Below, in pieces: positions 33,654 to 42,100 of a stretch of 64,000 nt of DNA. How positions within the stretch are numbered: position 1 is the stretch's first letter; the number at the start of each line of letters is the position of its first letter. The notes beneath the pieces are model-generated. The model was given only the letters and a program-made list of their open reading frames with translations, had not been told where the DNA came from and did no database searches. Origin of the DNA: JAAYAO01 sp051133435 (GTDB lineage Bacteria; Actinomycetota; Actinomycetes; Propionibacteriales; Propionibacteriaceae). Position numbers and translations under genes: made by a program. The stretch covers positions 372,001 through 436,000 of the forward strand of contig NZ_JBPGNY010000002.1 in the NCBI RefSeq assembly GCF_051133435.1, in the 5' to 3' direction.

Positions 33654-33974
33654 ATGATCTTCATCGTCGTCAAATACCAGGTCAAGCCCGAGCGCGCGGA
33701 CGAGTTCATCGACGCCACCCGCGCCTTCACCGAGGCGACCCGCGCCGAGCCGGGCAACCTCTTCTTCGAGTGGTCGCGCAGCGTCGAGGACCCGAACGAG
33801 TTCGTCCTCGTCGAGGCCTTCAAGGACGGGGCCGGCGAGGCCCACGTCAACGCGCCGCACTTCCAGCAGGGGCTGGACGCGATGCGTCCGTTCCTGGTCG
33901 CCACGCCCAAGATCATCTCGCGCTCGGTCGACGGTGAGGGCTGGGACGAGATGGGCGAGCTCAAGGTCGACTGA
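33654..33974 (+). CDS. Antibiotic biosynthesis monooxygenase (ABM/YgiN-like) domain protein
   Basis: This 106-residue dimeric alpha-beta barrel protein matches the ABM family: MIFIVVKYQVKPERADEFIDATRAFTEATRAEPGNLFFEWSRS, then DPNEFVLVEAFKDGAGEAHVNAPHF. Members are cofactor-free quinol monooxygenases or LsrG-like isomerases. The E-P-G and the His in NAPHF are typical. The ATG at 33654 lies just before the first strand. Confidence 0.88.
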   Translation: MIFIVVKYQVKPERADEFIDATRAFTEATRAEPGNLFFEWSRSVEDPNEFVLVEAFKDGAGEAHVNAPHFQQGLDAMRPFLVATPKIISRSVDGEGWDEMGELKVD

Positions 33975-34004
33975 ACGGCCTCGGTCGCGGCGGCTGACTC
34001 AGGC

Positions 34005-34784
34005 TCAGTCGCGCAGGTGCCGGCGCATCGCCTCGGTGTCGGCCGGGGTCCAGCCGATGGCCGACAGTGCCGGCTCGACCCCGCCGTGGGCATCTTCCAG
34101 GAAACCGAGGAAGGCGTCCATCGATTCGGGGTGGGTCATGTGCGATGACACCGGTTCATGGTGCAGGTGGGCGTAGGTCTCGGTGGAGCGCAGCCGGGCC
34201 ACGATCTGCTCCATCCGCTCGCGGCTGGCGGCGTAGTCGTCCACGACGGCCTGCCGGTCGGCCCCGGCCAACATCAGCGCCATCGCGACGGTGATGCCGG
34301 TGCGGTCCTTACCCGCGGCACAGTGCACCAGGGCGGCACCGTCGGCATGGGCGATCGCACGCAGCGCGCCGAGTACCGATTCGGGACGCTTGTGCAGGAA
34401 GCCGACGTAGGAGGCGGCGAAGTGGTCGTCGATCTTGCTGCGCAACTCGTCCACATCATGGGTCGGCATGGCCCGGTCGATGATGTCGTCGGCGGTGTCG
34501 GAGTCCTCCTCGACCAGGAACGAGTAGTGGTGGAAGTTCACCCGGCCGTCATGGGCGTGCAGCGGCCCCGGGCCCTCGCTGGTCACCTCGAAGGTCGACC
34601 GCAGATCAACCACATCGGTCAGCCCGATCTGCAGCAGGCGTTCGATATCGGCCGACGAGAGATCCTGCAGGTTGTCCGAGCGCAGCAACCGTCCGGAGCG
34701 GATCTGCCCACCGTCGACGGTCGGGGTGCCCCCGACATCGCGCAGGTTCACCAAGCCGTCCAGTTCAATCCAGTTCACAGTCAC
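34005..34784 (-). CDS. Tyrosine-protein phosphatase (PtpB/DSP-like)
   Basis: This 259-residue phosphatase resembles the actinobacterial tyrosine/lipid phosphatase group that includes MptpB. The P-loop CX5R is VHCAAGKDRTG with the additional Lys-Asp typical of this group, and NLRDVGG plus RSGRLLRSDNL are conserved N-terminal landmarks. No signal peptide is visible. The GTG at 34784 has AAGGTGG five bases upstream. The substrate could be phosphotyrosine or a phosphoinositide. Confidence 0.88.
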   Translation of the reverse strand: MTVNWIELDGLVNLRDVGGTPTVDGGQIRSGRLLRSDNLQDLSSADIERLLQIGLTDVVDLRSTFEVTSEGPGPLHAHDGRVNFHHYSFLVEEDSDTADDIIDRAMPTHDVDELRSKIDDHFAASYVGFLHKRPESVLGALRAIAHADGAALVHCAAGKDRTGITVAMALMLAGADRQAVVDDYAASRERMEQIVARLRSTETYAHLHHEPVSSHMTHPESMDAFLGFLEDAHGGVEPALSAIGWTPADTEAMRRHLRD

Positions 34785-34862
34785 GCAGCCACCTTACGCA
34801 GCCCGGTATAGCTCGGGCGGACAGCACGTGAACGGGGCGCGAACGCCCTAGGCTGGAGGTCG

Positions 34863-36173
34863 ATGAGACCCACCGCGAGCGTGTTGCACCTCGATCTGGA
34901 CGCCTTCTTCGCCTCCGTCGAGCAACGTGACAAGCCGTCCCTGCGGGGCAAACCGGTGATCGTCGGCGGGCTCGGGATGCGCGGGGTGGTGTCGACCGCG
35001 TCCTATGAGGCCCGTCCGTTCGGGGTGCACTCGGCGATGCCGATGGCCGAGGCCCGGCGCCGCTGCCCGCACGCGGCCTTTCTGGCCGGACGGTTCGGTG
35101 CCTACCGGGCGACCTCGAAGCTGGTGATGGCGGAGTTGTTGGCCCTGTCGCCGTTGGTCGAACCGCTGTCGATCGACGAGGCCTTCTGTGATCTGGCCGC
35201 CGGTGATCAGCGGGCTCTGGACGATGACTCGCTGGTGGAGGTGGCCGCGGCGTTGAAGGAGCGGGTGTACCGGGTGACCGGTGGGGTGCGGTGTTCGATC
35301 GGTTTGGGCTCGTCGAAGTTCATCGCCAAGCTGGCCACCGAGTTGGGCAAACCCGATGGGTTGCGGTTGATCTCCCCCGGTACCGAGGTGGCCACGATCG
35401 CGCCGTTGCCGGTGAAGGTGATCCCCGGGGTGGGTCCGGTGACCGCCGAACGATTGCGCCGGTTGAGTATCGACACGGTCGCCGATCTGGTACGGATTCC
35501 GCAACACGAGTTGGAACGCGAGATCGGCCATGCCGCCGCCACCTCGCTGCAGGCGTTGGCCGAGGGACGCGACGAGCGTCCGGTCAACCCGGAGCGCGAG
35601 GCCAAGTCGATCTCGGTGGAGGACACCTTCGAGACCGATATCGCCGACCGGCGCGAACTGCTCGGCTACCTGCAGCGTTGCGCCCGGTTGGTCACCGAGC
35701 GGCTGCAGAAGTCGGGGATGTTCGCCCGCACGATCACGGTGAAACTGCGGCTCGGCGATTTCACCACCAACACCCGCTCGCGCACTCTGGAGGGGGCCAC
35801 CGACCGGCTCGACGTGATCACCTCGGTGGCCGAAACGATTCTCGCGGCTCTGGATGTGTCCTACGGGGTGCGGCTGCTCGGGGTGGGGGTTTCGGGTTTC
35901 ACCGAGGTCGCCCAGGAGCAGTTGTTCGACCTCGAACCCACCGCGGCCACCGGCCCGGATGCGGTGACCGTCACTCCGGTCGGCACCCGCCGTCCACCGT
36001 CGTGGATCCCGGGTGCCGATGTCACCCATGACGAGTACGGCCCGGGCTGGGTCTGGGGATCGGGCCTCGGTCGGGTCACCGTCCGCTTCGAAACCGCCGA
36101 AACCGGGCCGGGCCCGGTACGCACCTTCGAGCTCGGCGATCCGGCCCTGCGGTTGACCCCGGTCACGCCGTGA
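34863..36173 (+). CDS. dinB: DNA polymerase IV
   Basis: This 436-residue Y-family polymerase bypasses DNA lesions. The catalytic acids are in LHLDLDAFFASVEQRD (palm) and SIDEAFCDL. VVSTASYEARPFGVHSAMPMAEARRRCP is the finger/palm block, and KVIPGVGPVTAERL is a helix-hairpin-helix. The little-finger domain follows (SVEDTFETDIADR). The C-terminal extension EYGPGWVWGSGLGRVTVRFETAETGPGPVRTFELGDPALRL is characteristic of actinobacterial DinB. The ATG follows TGGAGG by five bases. No SOS box was sought successfully upstream. Confidence 0.94.
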   Translation: MRPTASVLHLDLDAFFASVEQRDKPSLRGKPVIVGGLGMRGVVSTASYEARPFGVHSAMPMAEARRRCPHAAFLAGRFGAYRATSKLVMAELLALSPLVEPLSIDEAFCDLAAGDQRALDDDSLVEVAAALKERVYRVTGGVRCSIGLGSSKFIAKLATELGKPDGLRLISPGTEVATIAPLPVKVIPGVGPVTAERLRRLSIDTVADLVRIPQHELEREIGHAAATSLQALAEGRDERPVNPEREAKSISVEDTFETDIADRRELLGYLQRCARLVTERLQKSGMFARTITVKLRLGDFTTNTRSRTLEGATDRLDVITSVAETILAALDVSYGVRLLGVGVSGFTEVAQEQLFDLEPTAATGPDAVTVTPVGTRRPPSWIPGADVTHDEYGPGWVWGSGLGRVTVRFETAETGPGPVRTFELGDPALRLTPVTP

Positions 36174-36216
36174 CCGCCGGACAAAGTTATGGGCGGCGAC
36201 GCGCGACGCCTAGAGC

Positions 36217-36243
36217 CATAATTAACTTCGCCGATTAATTATG
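36217..36243. promoter_or_regulatory. Operator-like palindrome overlapping a -10 hexamer
   Basis: Perfect 9-base arms CATAATTAA (36217-36225) and TTAATTATG (36235-36243) flank nine bases. The right arm overlaps TATGAT (36240-36245), a good -10 hexamer 18 bases before the GTG of the next gene. A dimeric repressor binding here would block the promoter. The transcript leader would be very short or absent. Confidence 0.65.
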
Positions 36244-36263
36244 ATCCGTGGCAGAATGGGTGC

Positions 36264-38027
36264 GTGAGCATAAGTTTTGGTGATGATGCCGTCCGTGCGG
36301 AGGTCGCGGATCTGCTGGCACGAATGGAAGCCGGGCAAGCAGTCGATAGGAACCACGAGCGGAAACATGTCGACCTCAAAGAGGAGGCCAATCGGAGAGA
36401 CCGCTCCGGCAACATCATCCCTGGCAATACCCATAACGAGTCAGCTGCCAAGCAGTTGGCTCGCGAAGCAGCTTGCATGTCGAATACTCCTGGTGGGGGC
36501 GCCCTGATCGTTGGTATTGCGGACGACGGAACACTGGTCGGCACCAACCTCGACGGGGAATGGCTTCGACATCGCATCTACGAGCTGACGCGACGTCTAC
36601 TAACAGTTGATCTGTCGGAAGCAACAATTCGCGGCACCCGTCTACTAGTGATCATCTCGCCTAACGCTGTCGAGCCCGTCCGGTTCAACGATCGCATCTA
36701 CTGGCGCGTCCACGACACCTGCGTTGAAGTGGATGCCGCCACGTGGCACGCCCGTCGAATGCAAGCACTCAACTACGACTGGTCCGCGGAGGAATCATCG
36801 ACTCCGGCGTCTGCTGCCCGCCCACAGGCTTTGGCAATCGCCAGAGGATTTCTGGATTCCAGCGGAGAGACCCTCGCTGAGGAACTGGCCAAGGTGTCCG
36901 ACGCCCAGCTTCTGAGGCGTCTGAACGTCGTCACGCATGACGGCATGCTGACCAATGCCGGCGTGCTGGCCTTCGTCGGACGGTCAGTTCCGTGTCTGGA
37001 CTACATCCACCGTGACTACGCCGGGGGCGACAGCACAGCTCGCGTTCGACGGTCGAATCGTTCACTCCTTGAGGAGTTGGCGGAAGTGTTCGCCACACTG
37101 GAAGTGTACAACGCAACCAGACATGTGCAGGCCGGACTAGTGGTTCGGCAGGTTCACGATATCCCCGTACTGGCGGCTCGAGAAGCCGTCGTCAATGGTG
37201 TGGCTCACCGTGAATGGGGACTCGCCCAACCCACGGTGATCGAGCACATCGGCCGAACTCTAAGAGTGTTGAGCCCGGGTGGCTTCTTCGGCGGCGTGAA
37301 CGAATCGAACATCATCACTCACCCATCTCAGTCGCGCAACGCCGCGCTCACACAGCTTTTGGCAGACCTCCGAGTCGCTGAACGTGAGGGCATCGGGGTG
37401 GACCGCATGGTGCGGGAGATGGTCCGGATAGGACATAAACCACCGACGATCAGGGAGATCCCCGGCCCATTTGTCCGGGCATCCCTAGTAGGCGATGCAT
37501 TGGACGAGCCGTGGATCGGATGGCTCGGAACTATCGAGCCCGCCGAAGAGGCGGCGGACGTTTCTTCCCTGCTCCTCCTTCGACATCTTTTGACCAAAGG
37601 ATGGATTGACGAGCATCAGGCCGTCCCGCTCATCCAGCTACCGGTCGAGGAAGCGCGGGAGGCCATACGCAAACTGTCACGGGCCAAGATGGGGAACCGT
37701 TCACTGCTGACCGCAATCGATGGGACGCCGGTTGGTGCGCCACCAGCCTGGCGACTTGAAGCCAACGCGCTCAAGACCTTGCACGCTCTCGATCGGGCAG
37801 CAGGTCACGACCGTCCACTGCCTACGCGTCCGGAGATCGCAGTGTCCTATGCGAAAGTCCGAGGTCGAATCAGCAGCACAGAACTTGGTTCACTGGTGAA
37901 CGCAAGCGCCACCAACGTCGGCAGTATTCTCAAAGCTCTTGCCGAAGACGGTGTACTCACGCCCTCATCTCCAGCAGGCAGAGGTCGTGGCTTCTACTAT
38001 CGATGGGCCGCCTCGCTTGATCAGTAG
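36264..38027 (+). CDS. AlbA_2 (Schlafen-like) domain ATP-binding protein with C-terminal winged helix
   Basis: This 587-residue protein begins with an AlbA_2/divergent AAA_4 domain (KHVDLKEEANRRDRSGNIIPGNTHNESAAKQLAREAACMSNTPGGGALIVGIADDGTLVG). The middle has the usual ATP-binding C-terminal part (VLAAREAVVNGVAHREW, then GVDRMVREM), resembling GHKL-like HATPase_c_4 of this family. The last ~60 residues are a winged-helix-like segment (RGRISSTELGSLVNASATNVGSILKALAEDGVL). Base composition is visibly more A/T-rich than both flanks, so recent acquisition is likely. Relatives occur in regulation and phage defence; the exact role here is unknown. Confidence 0.82.
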   Translation: MSISFGDDAVRAEVADLLARMEAGQAVDRNHERKHVDLKEEANRRDRSGNIIPGNTHNESAAKQLAREAACMSNTPGGGALIVGIADDGTLVGTNLDGEWLRHRIYELTRRLLTVDLSEATIRGTRLLVIISPNAVEPVRFNDRIYWRVHDTCVEVDAATWHARRMQALNYDWSAEESSTPASAARPQALAIARGFLDSSGETLAEELAKVSDAQLLRRLNVVTHDGMLTNAGVLAFVGRSVPCLDYIHRDYAGGDSTARVRRSNRSLLEELAEVFATLEVYNATRHVQAGLVVRQVHDIPVLAAREAVVNGVAHREWGLAQPTVIEHIGRTLRVLSPGGFFGGVNESNIITHPSQSRNAALTQLLADLRVAEREGIGVDRMVREMVRIGHKPPTIREIPGPFVRASLVGDALDEPWIGWLGTIEPAEEAADVSSLLLLRHLLTKGWIDEHQAVPLIQLPVEEAREAIRKLSRAKMGNRSLLTAIDGTPVGAPPAWRLEANALKTLHALDRAAGHDRPLPTRPEIAVSYAKVRGRISSTELGSLVNASATNVGSILKALAEDGVLTPSSPAGRGRGFYYRWAASLDQ

Positions 38028-38100
38028 CGACTGCACGAGCCACCAATGCGCATTGCCCTCGTCCCACCTCGCAATGACGCTTGCGCGAATCCAGACGCGT

Positions 38101-38592
38101 TCAGTCGCGCGGTGGGCGGACGTAGATCTGTTTGCGTACCCGGGCGATCAGGGTGCCGTCGGCGGTGACGATGTCATTGGTGAACCAGTGCAGGGCCTTG
38201 CCGGCCTGTTCGATCTGGCGATGGATCTCGGCCAGATCCTCGTCGGTGACCTCGAAGATGGTTTGCACCGAGGCGCGTCCGGGTTTGACGTAGTCGATCT
38301 CGCCGGCCTTGTCCCACACCGTCCAGCCGCGGGGCATGTTGTGACGCACCATCATCATCCAGAACGGATCGGTCATCGAGTACAGCGATCCGCCGTAGAG
38401 GGTGCCGACGTAATTCGCGGTGACCCGGTGCCGCAGCAGCCGCACCCGCACCCGCCGCCAGTCCGGCGAAATCTCCTGAATCCGGATCGAGGACGCCAGG
38501 AACGGCGGCCAGAAGTTCATCGCCCAGCGGGTGAGCGTGGTGGATCCGATGATCTGCTGCAGATCGGCGTAGGTGCGGGGCAAACGGGCCAT
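38101..38592 (-). CDS. DUF4442 hot-dog-fold protein (thioesterase-like)
   Basis: This 163-residue protein belongs to DUF4442, hot-dog-fold relatives of acyl-CoA thioesterases. Landmarks are WPPFLASSIRIQEISPDWRRVRVRL, NYVGTLYGGSLYSMTDPFWMMMV, and WDKAGEIDYVKPGRASV. The aspartate in TDPF lies where family members have a functional acidic residue. It is next to the TetR gene in the same direction. Substrate unknown. Confidence 0.85.
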   Translation of the reverse strand: MARLPRTYADLQQIIGSTTLTRWAMNFWPPFLASSIRIQEISPDWRRVRVRLLRHRVTANYVGTLYGGSLYSMTDPFWMMMVRHNMPRGWTVWDKAGEIDYVKPGRASVQTIFEVTDEDLAEIHRQIEQAGKALHWFTNDIVTADGTLIARVRKQIYVRPPRD

Positions 38593-38634
38593 GGGGGACG
38601 ACGGTACCGGACGAACCGTGTCCCACGAGAGCGC

Positions 38635-39258
38635 TCAGGCTCCCTTGGGCCGCACCATCGCCAGCATCATCTCACCGAGCAACGGGGTGACCGCATCGGC
38701 CTCGCCACCGCTGATGATCGTCTCCAGCGCGCTTTGTTCGTAGACGCCGTGCAGCAGCCGCATCCCGACGGACGGATCCAGGGCCCACTCCCAGCCGAAC
38801 ACTTCGAGCGCCTCGGTGATGATCTCGGCGATGGCATTGTGACTCCGCTCGACCAGTTCGAGGTAGGCATCGCGCATCTCGGGCACACGCGAGGCGTGCA
38901 GGCGTAACTCCAGGCCGGCCTGGATGCCCTCGAGGTTGGCGTCCTGGGTGCGCAGAAAGAGCCGGATGCCCTCGTCGATCAGGGCATCCATGTCGGTGAC
39001 GTCCGACAGCCGCGGCAGCACTCCCTCGACCGCCTCACGGGCCCCGGCCACCACGGAATCGCCGACGCGAACCATGTAGGCCAGGGTCAGGTCGTTCTTC
39101 GATTCGAAGTTGGAGTAGAAAGCCCCGCGGGTGAATCCGGCCCGTTCACAGATCTCCTCCACCGAGGCGGCCTGCACCCCCTTCTCGGCGAACACGCTGC
39201 GCGCAGCCTCGAGCAGGCGCTCTCGGGTGCGTTCGCGGCGAGCGGTGAGTTGGGTCAT
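38635..39258 (-). CDS. TetR/AcrR-family repressor, divergent from MMPL operon
   Basis: This 207-residue regulator has an N-terminal TetR helix-turn-helix (RERLLEAARSVFAEKGVQAASVEEICERAGFTRGAFYSNFESKNDL) and a ligand-binding helical C-terminal domain. The ATG at 39258 (MTQLTARRERTRERLLEA) begins the conserved region; the open frame further upstream crosses the shared control region. It is divergently placed against the MMPL-YhgE operon, with tandem palindromes in the 94-base gap, so it very likely represses that operon and itself. Confidence 0.92.
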   Translation of the reverse strand: MTQLTARRERTRERLLEAARSVFAEKGVQAASVEEICERAGFTRGAFYSNFESKNDLTLAYMVRVGDSVVAGAREAVEGVLPRLSDVTDMDALIDEGIRLFLRTQDANLEGIQAGLELRLHASRVPEMRDAYLELVERSHNAIAEIITEALEVFGWEWALDPSVGMRLLHGVYEQSALETIISGGEADAVTPLLGEMMLAMVRPKGA

Positions 39259-39302
39259 CAGCGTCACATTCTCATTGATTACCGAACACCCTAGCGCATC
39301 GG

Positions 39303-39333
39303 ATACAGTTCTGTATTGAATACACCTCTGTAT
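39303..39333. promoter_or_regulatory. Tandem TetR operator sites
   Basis: ATACAGTTCTGTAT (39303-39316) is a perfect 14-bp palindrome. ATACACCTCTGTAT (39320-39333) repeats it with two changes, 17 bp centre to centre. The sites lie 20-50 bases upstream of the MMPL start and 45 bases from the TetR start, a common arrangement for cooperative TetR dimers. Confidence 0.75.
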
Positions 39334-39352
39334 CGAACTTGGGAGCTCGTGC

Positions 39353-42100
39353 ATGTCCTCCTTCCTCTACCGCCTGGGGCGCCAGTGCTGGCAACACCGG
39401 GTGCGGGTGCTGGTCATCTGGCTGGTGGCGCTGGTCATCAGCGGCGCCTTGGCGGGCCTGATCGGCAAGAAGTTCGAGGACAGCTTCACCCTGCCCGGCA
39501 CCCAATCCCAGGCCGCCCTCGACCAGCTCGGGCTGACCTTCCCCGAGATCGCCGGCGCCTCGGCCACGATGATCATCGTCGCCCCCGATGGCAGCACGGT
39601 GGACGATCCCGCGGTCAAGCAGGTGATCGACCGCGCGGTCGAACGCTTCAACCACACCGACCGGGTGGTGATGGCCCAATCCCCCTACAGCGACATGATC
39701 GACGGGCTGGTCTCGAAGGATCGCCGGGCCGCGATCGTCCAGTTGCAGCTCGAAGGGGAGATGACCGAGTACAGCGAGGACGACAAGGCCGAGTTCAGCA
39801 CGATGGCCGATCGCGTCGCGGGTGAACTGCCCGGCTCGCAGGTGTCGATGGGCGGGGAGTTGTACAACGCCGACGTCCCCACCGTCACCCCGGTCGAACT
39901 GATCGGGGTCGGGGTCGCGATGATCGTGCTGCTGCTCACCCTGGGGTCGATCCGGGCCGCGTCGATGCCGCTGATCACCGCGATCGTCGGCGTCGGGGTG
40001 ACCATGTTGCTGATCGTCACCGCAACCGGACTGACCACGATCAACTCCACCACCCCGATGCTGGCGCTGATGCTCGGCCTGGCGGTCGGCATCGACTACG
40101 CCCTGTTCATCCTGTCGCGCCATCGCGAACTGATGCGCGGCGGTCTGGCAGCCGAGGAATCGATGTCACGCTCGGTGGCCACCTCGGGATCGGCGGTGGT
40201 TTTCGCCGGGCTGACCGTGGTGATCGCCCTGATCGGCCTGGCCGTGGCGCGGATTCCCTTCCTCACCGTGATGGGCCTCGCCGCCGCGATCGGGGTGGCA
40301 ATCGCGGTGTTGATCGCGCTCACCCTGTTGCCGGCGCTGGCCGGGTTCGCCGGCGAGAAGATGCGGCCCAAGCCCAGGAAGCGCAGGCGGGCCGCATCGG
40401 ACGAGCCCGAGGACAAGGACGAGGACGAGGAGACACACGCGGCCGCCCCCAACGGTGACGGCACCCGGGGCGGCGGGCCGTCCGGCTGGTGGGTGCGGGT
40501 GATCACCAAGGTGCCGACCGTGACGGTGCTGATCGTGGTGATCGGCCTGGGTGCGCTGGCGATCCCGGCCAAGGATCTGCGATTGGCGCTGCCGAATGCC
40601 GGTTCGAACCCCGAGGACAGTCCGTCGCGGGTGGCCTACGACCTGATCACCGACAACTTCGGCGAGGGTTTCAACGGCCCGCTGCTGGTCACCGCCGAGA
40701 TCATCGGATCCAATGATCCGCTGGGAGTGATGGACGGGCTGAAGCGCGACATCGAGGCGATGCCCGGGGTCGAGATGGTGCCGCTGGCCACCCCGAACCG
40801 CACCGCCGACACCGGCATCGTCCAGGTCGTGCCCAGTACCGGCCCGGACGACCCGGCCACCCAGGATCTCGTCCAGGCCCTGCGCGATCGGGCCGACGAA
40901 TGGCGCGAACGCTATGGGGTCGACACCGCCGTCACCGGTTACACCGCGGTCGCGATCGACGTCTCCGACCGGCTCGGTGCCGCCCTGTTGCCCTTCGGCA
41001 TCTTCGTGGTCGGCCTGTCGCTGGTGCTGTTGACGATGGTCTTCCGCTCGATCGCGGTGCCGATCAAGGCCACCCTCGGTTACCTGCTGAGCGTGCTCGC
41101 GGCCTTCGGCGCCACCGCCCTGGTGTTCGAACACGGTTTCGGCGCGGCGCTGATCAACCTGACCGACCTCGGCCCGATCATCAGTTTCCTGCCGATCGTG
41201 TTGATGGGCATCCTGTTCGGCCTGGCGATGGATTACGAGGTCTTCCTGGTCTCGCGCATGCGCGAGGACTACGTGCATTCCGGCGACGCCAGGGCCGCGG
41301 TGCGCACCGGGTTCATCGGATCGGCCACGGTGGTGGTGGCGGCCGCGTTGATCATGTTCGCGGTGTTCGCCTTCTTCGTACCCGAAAGCCCGCGCGGCAC
41401 CCTGAAGCCGATCGCCTTCGCCCTGGCGATGGGGGTGGCCCTGGACGCCTTCGTGGTGCGGATGACCCTGGTGCCGGCGGTGATGGCGATGCTCGGCGAG
41501 AAGGCCTGGTGGTTGCCGAAGTGGCTCGATCGGCGGTTGCCGTCCTTCGATGTGGAGGGTGAATCACTGCACCACGAGCTCGAGATGGCCGATTGGCCCT
41601 CGGCCGACGACCCGCATCTGGTCTACGCCGAGGGGCTGGAACTGCGCGAGGGCGAGATGCGGCTGTTCGACCCGGTCAACGTGCGGCTGCTGCCCGGTGA
41701 GGTGCTGGTGATCGAGGGCGACCCGGCCCCGCGCAATGCCCTGCTGCTCGCCCTGTCCGGACGGATCCGGCCCACCGGCGGGCAGGCCAAGGTCGCCGGT
41801 CACCTGTTGCCCGAACAGGCCTCCCGGGTACGCGCCCACAGCGACGTGGTGACCGCGGAGGATCCGCATCTGGTGCGCGACCTGCAGCGGGCGAAACTAC
41901 CGCTGCTGGTGGTCGAGGGCGCCGATGCACTGCACCGTCACGCCGACCGCGAAGCCCTCGCCGCCGCCCTGGCCCGAGCCCACGACCAGGGCCGGGCGGT
42001 ACTGCTGGGAGTCGCCGATACCGAACTGGTCACCGACCTGTTGCCGCACGGCTACTACTCCCTGGCGTTGACCACCCCCGAACTTCTTTCCACCCGATGA
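39353..42100 (+). CDS. MMPL-family transporter fused to a degenerate ABC-ATPase-like domain
   Basis: This 915-residue protein has the MMPL/RND layout: N-terminal helix, extracytoplasmic porter domain, a block of membrane helices with GLAVGIDYALFILSRHREL, a charged linker (~345-370), a second porter domain, and helices with ILFGLAMDYEVFLVSRMREDY. Members export lipids or drugs with proton motive force. The last ~180 residues (from VYAEGLELREGEMRLFDPVNVRLLPGEVLVIEGD) are unusual. They resemble an ABC nucleotide-binding domain, but the Walker A lysine is missing (EGDPAPRNALLLAL), the LSGG signature is absent, and only a Walker B-like LPLLVVEGADAL remains. Its stop overlaps the next gene. Confidence 0.88.
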   Translation: MSSFLYRLGRQCWQHRVRVLVIWLVALVISGALAGLIGKKFEDSFTLPGTQSQAALDQLGLTFPEIAGASATMIIVAPDGSTVDDPAVKQVIDRAVERFNHTDRVVMAQSPYSDMIDGLVSKDRRAAIVQLQLEGEMTEYSEDDKAEFSTMADRVAGELPGSQVSMGGELYNADVPTVTPVELIGVGVAMIVLLLTLGSIRAASMPLITAIVGVGVTMLLIVTATGLTTINSTTPMLALMLGLAVGIDYALFILSRHRELMRGGLAAEESMSRSVATSGSAVVFAGLTVVIALIGLAVARIPFLTVMGLAAAIGVAIAVLIALTLLPALAGFAGEKMRPKPRKRRRAASDEPEDKDEDEETHAAAPNGDGTRGGGPSGWWVRVITKVPTVTVLIVVIGLGALAIPAKDLRLALPNAGSNPEDSPSRVAYDLITDNFGEGFNGPLLVTAEIIGSNDPLGVMDGLKRDIEAMPGVEMVPLATPNRTADTGIVQVVPSTGPDDPATQDLVQALRDRADEWRERYGVDTAVTGYTAVAIDVSDRLGAALLPFGIFVVGLSLVLLTMVFRSIAVPIKATLGYLLSVLAAFGATALVFEHGFGAALINLTDLGPIISFLPIVLMGILFGLAMDYEVFLVSRMREDYVHSGDARAAVRTGFIGSATVVVAAALIMFAVFAFFVPESPRGTLKPIAFALAMGVALDAFVVRMTLVPAVMAMLGEKAWWLPKWLDRRLPSFDVEGESLHHELEMADWPSADDPHLVYAEGLELREGEMRLFDPVNVRLLPGEVLVIEGDPAPRNALLLALSGRIRPTGGQAKVAGHLLPEQASRVRAHSDVVTAEDPHLVRDLQRAKLPLLVVEGADALHRHADREALAAALARAHDQGRAVLLGVADTELVTDLLPHGYYSLALTTPELLSTR

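Noticed and set aside
36174..38100. Flanking direct repeats that would define the Schlafen gene as a mobile unit
   Set aside because: I compared both flanks by eye and found no convincing duplicated target or attachment site; acquisition is argued from base composition alone.
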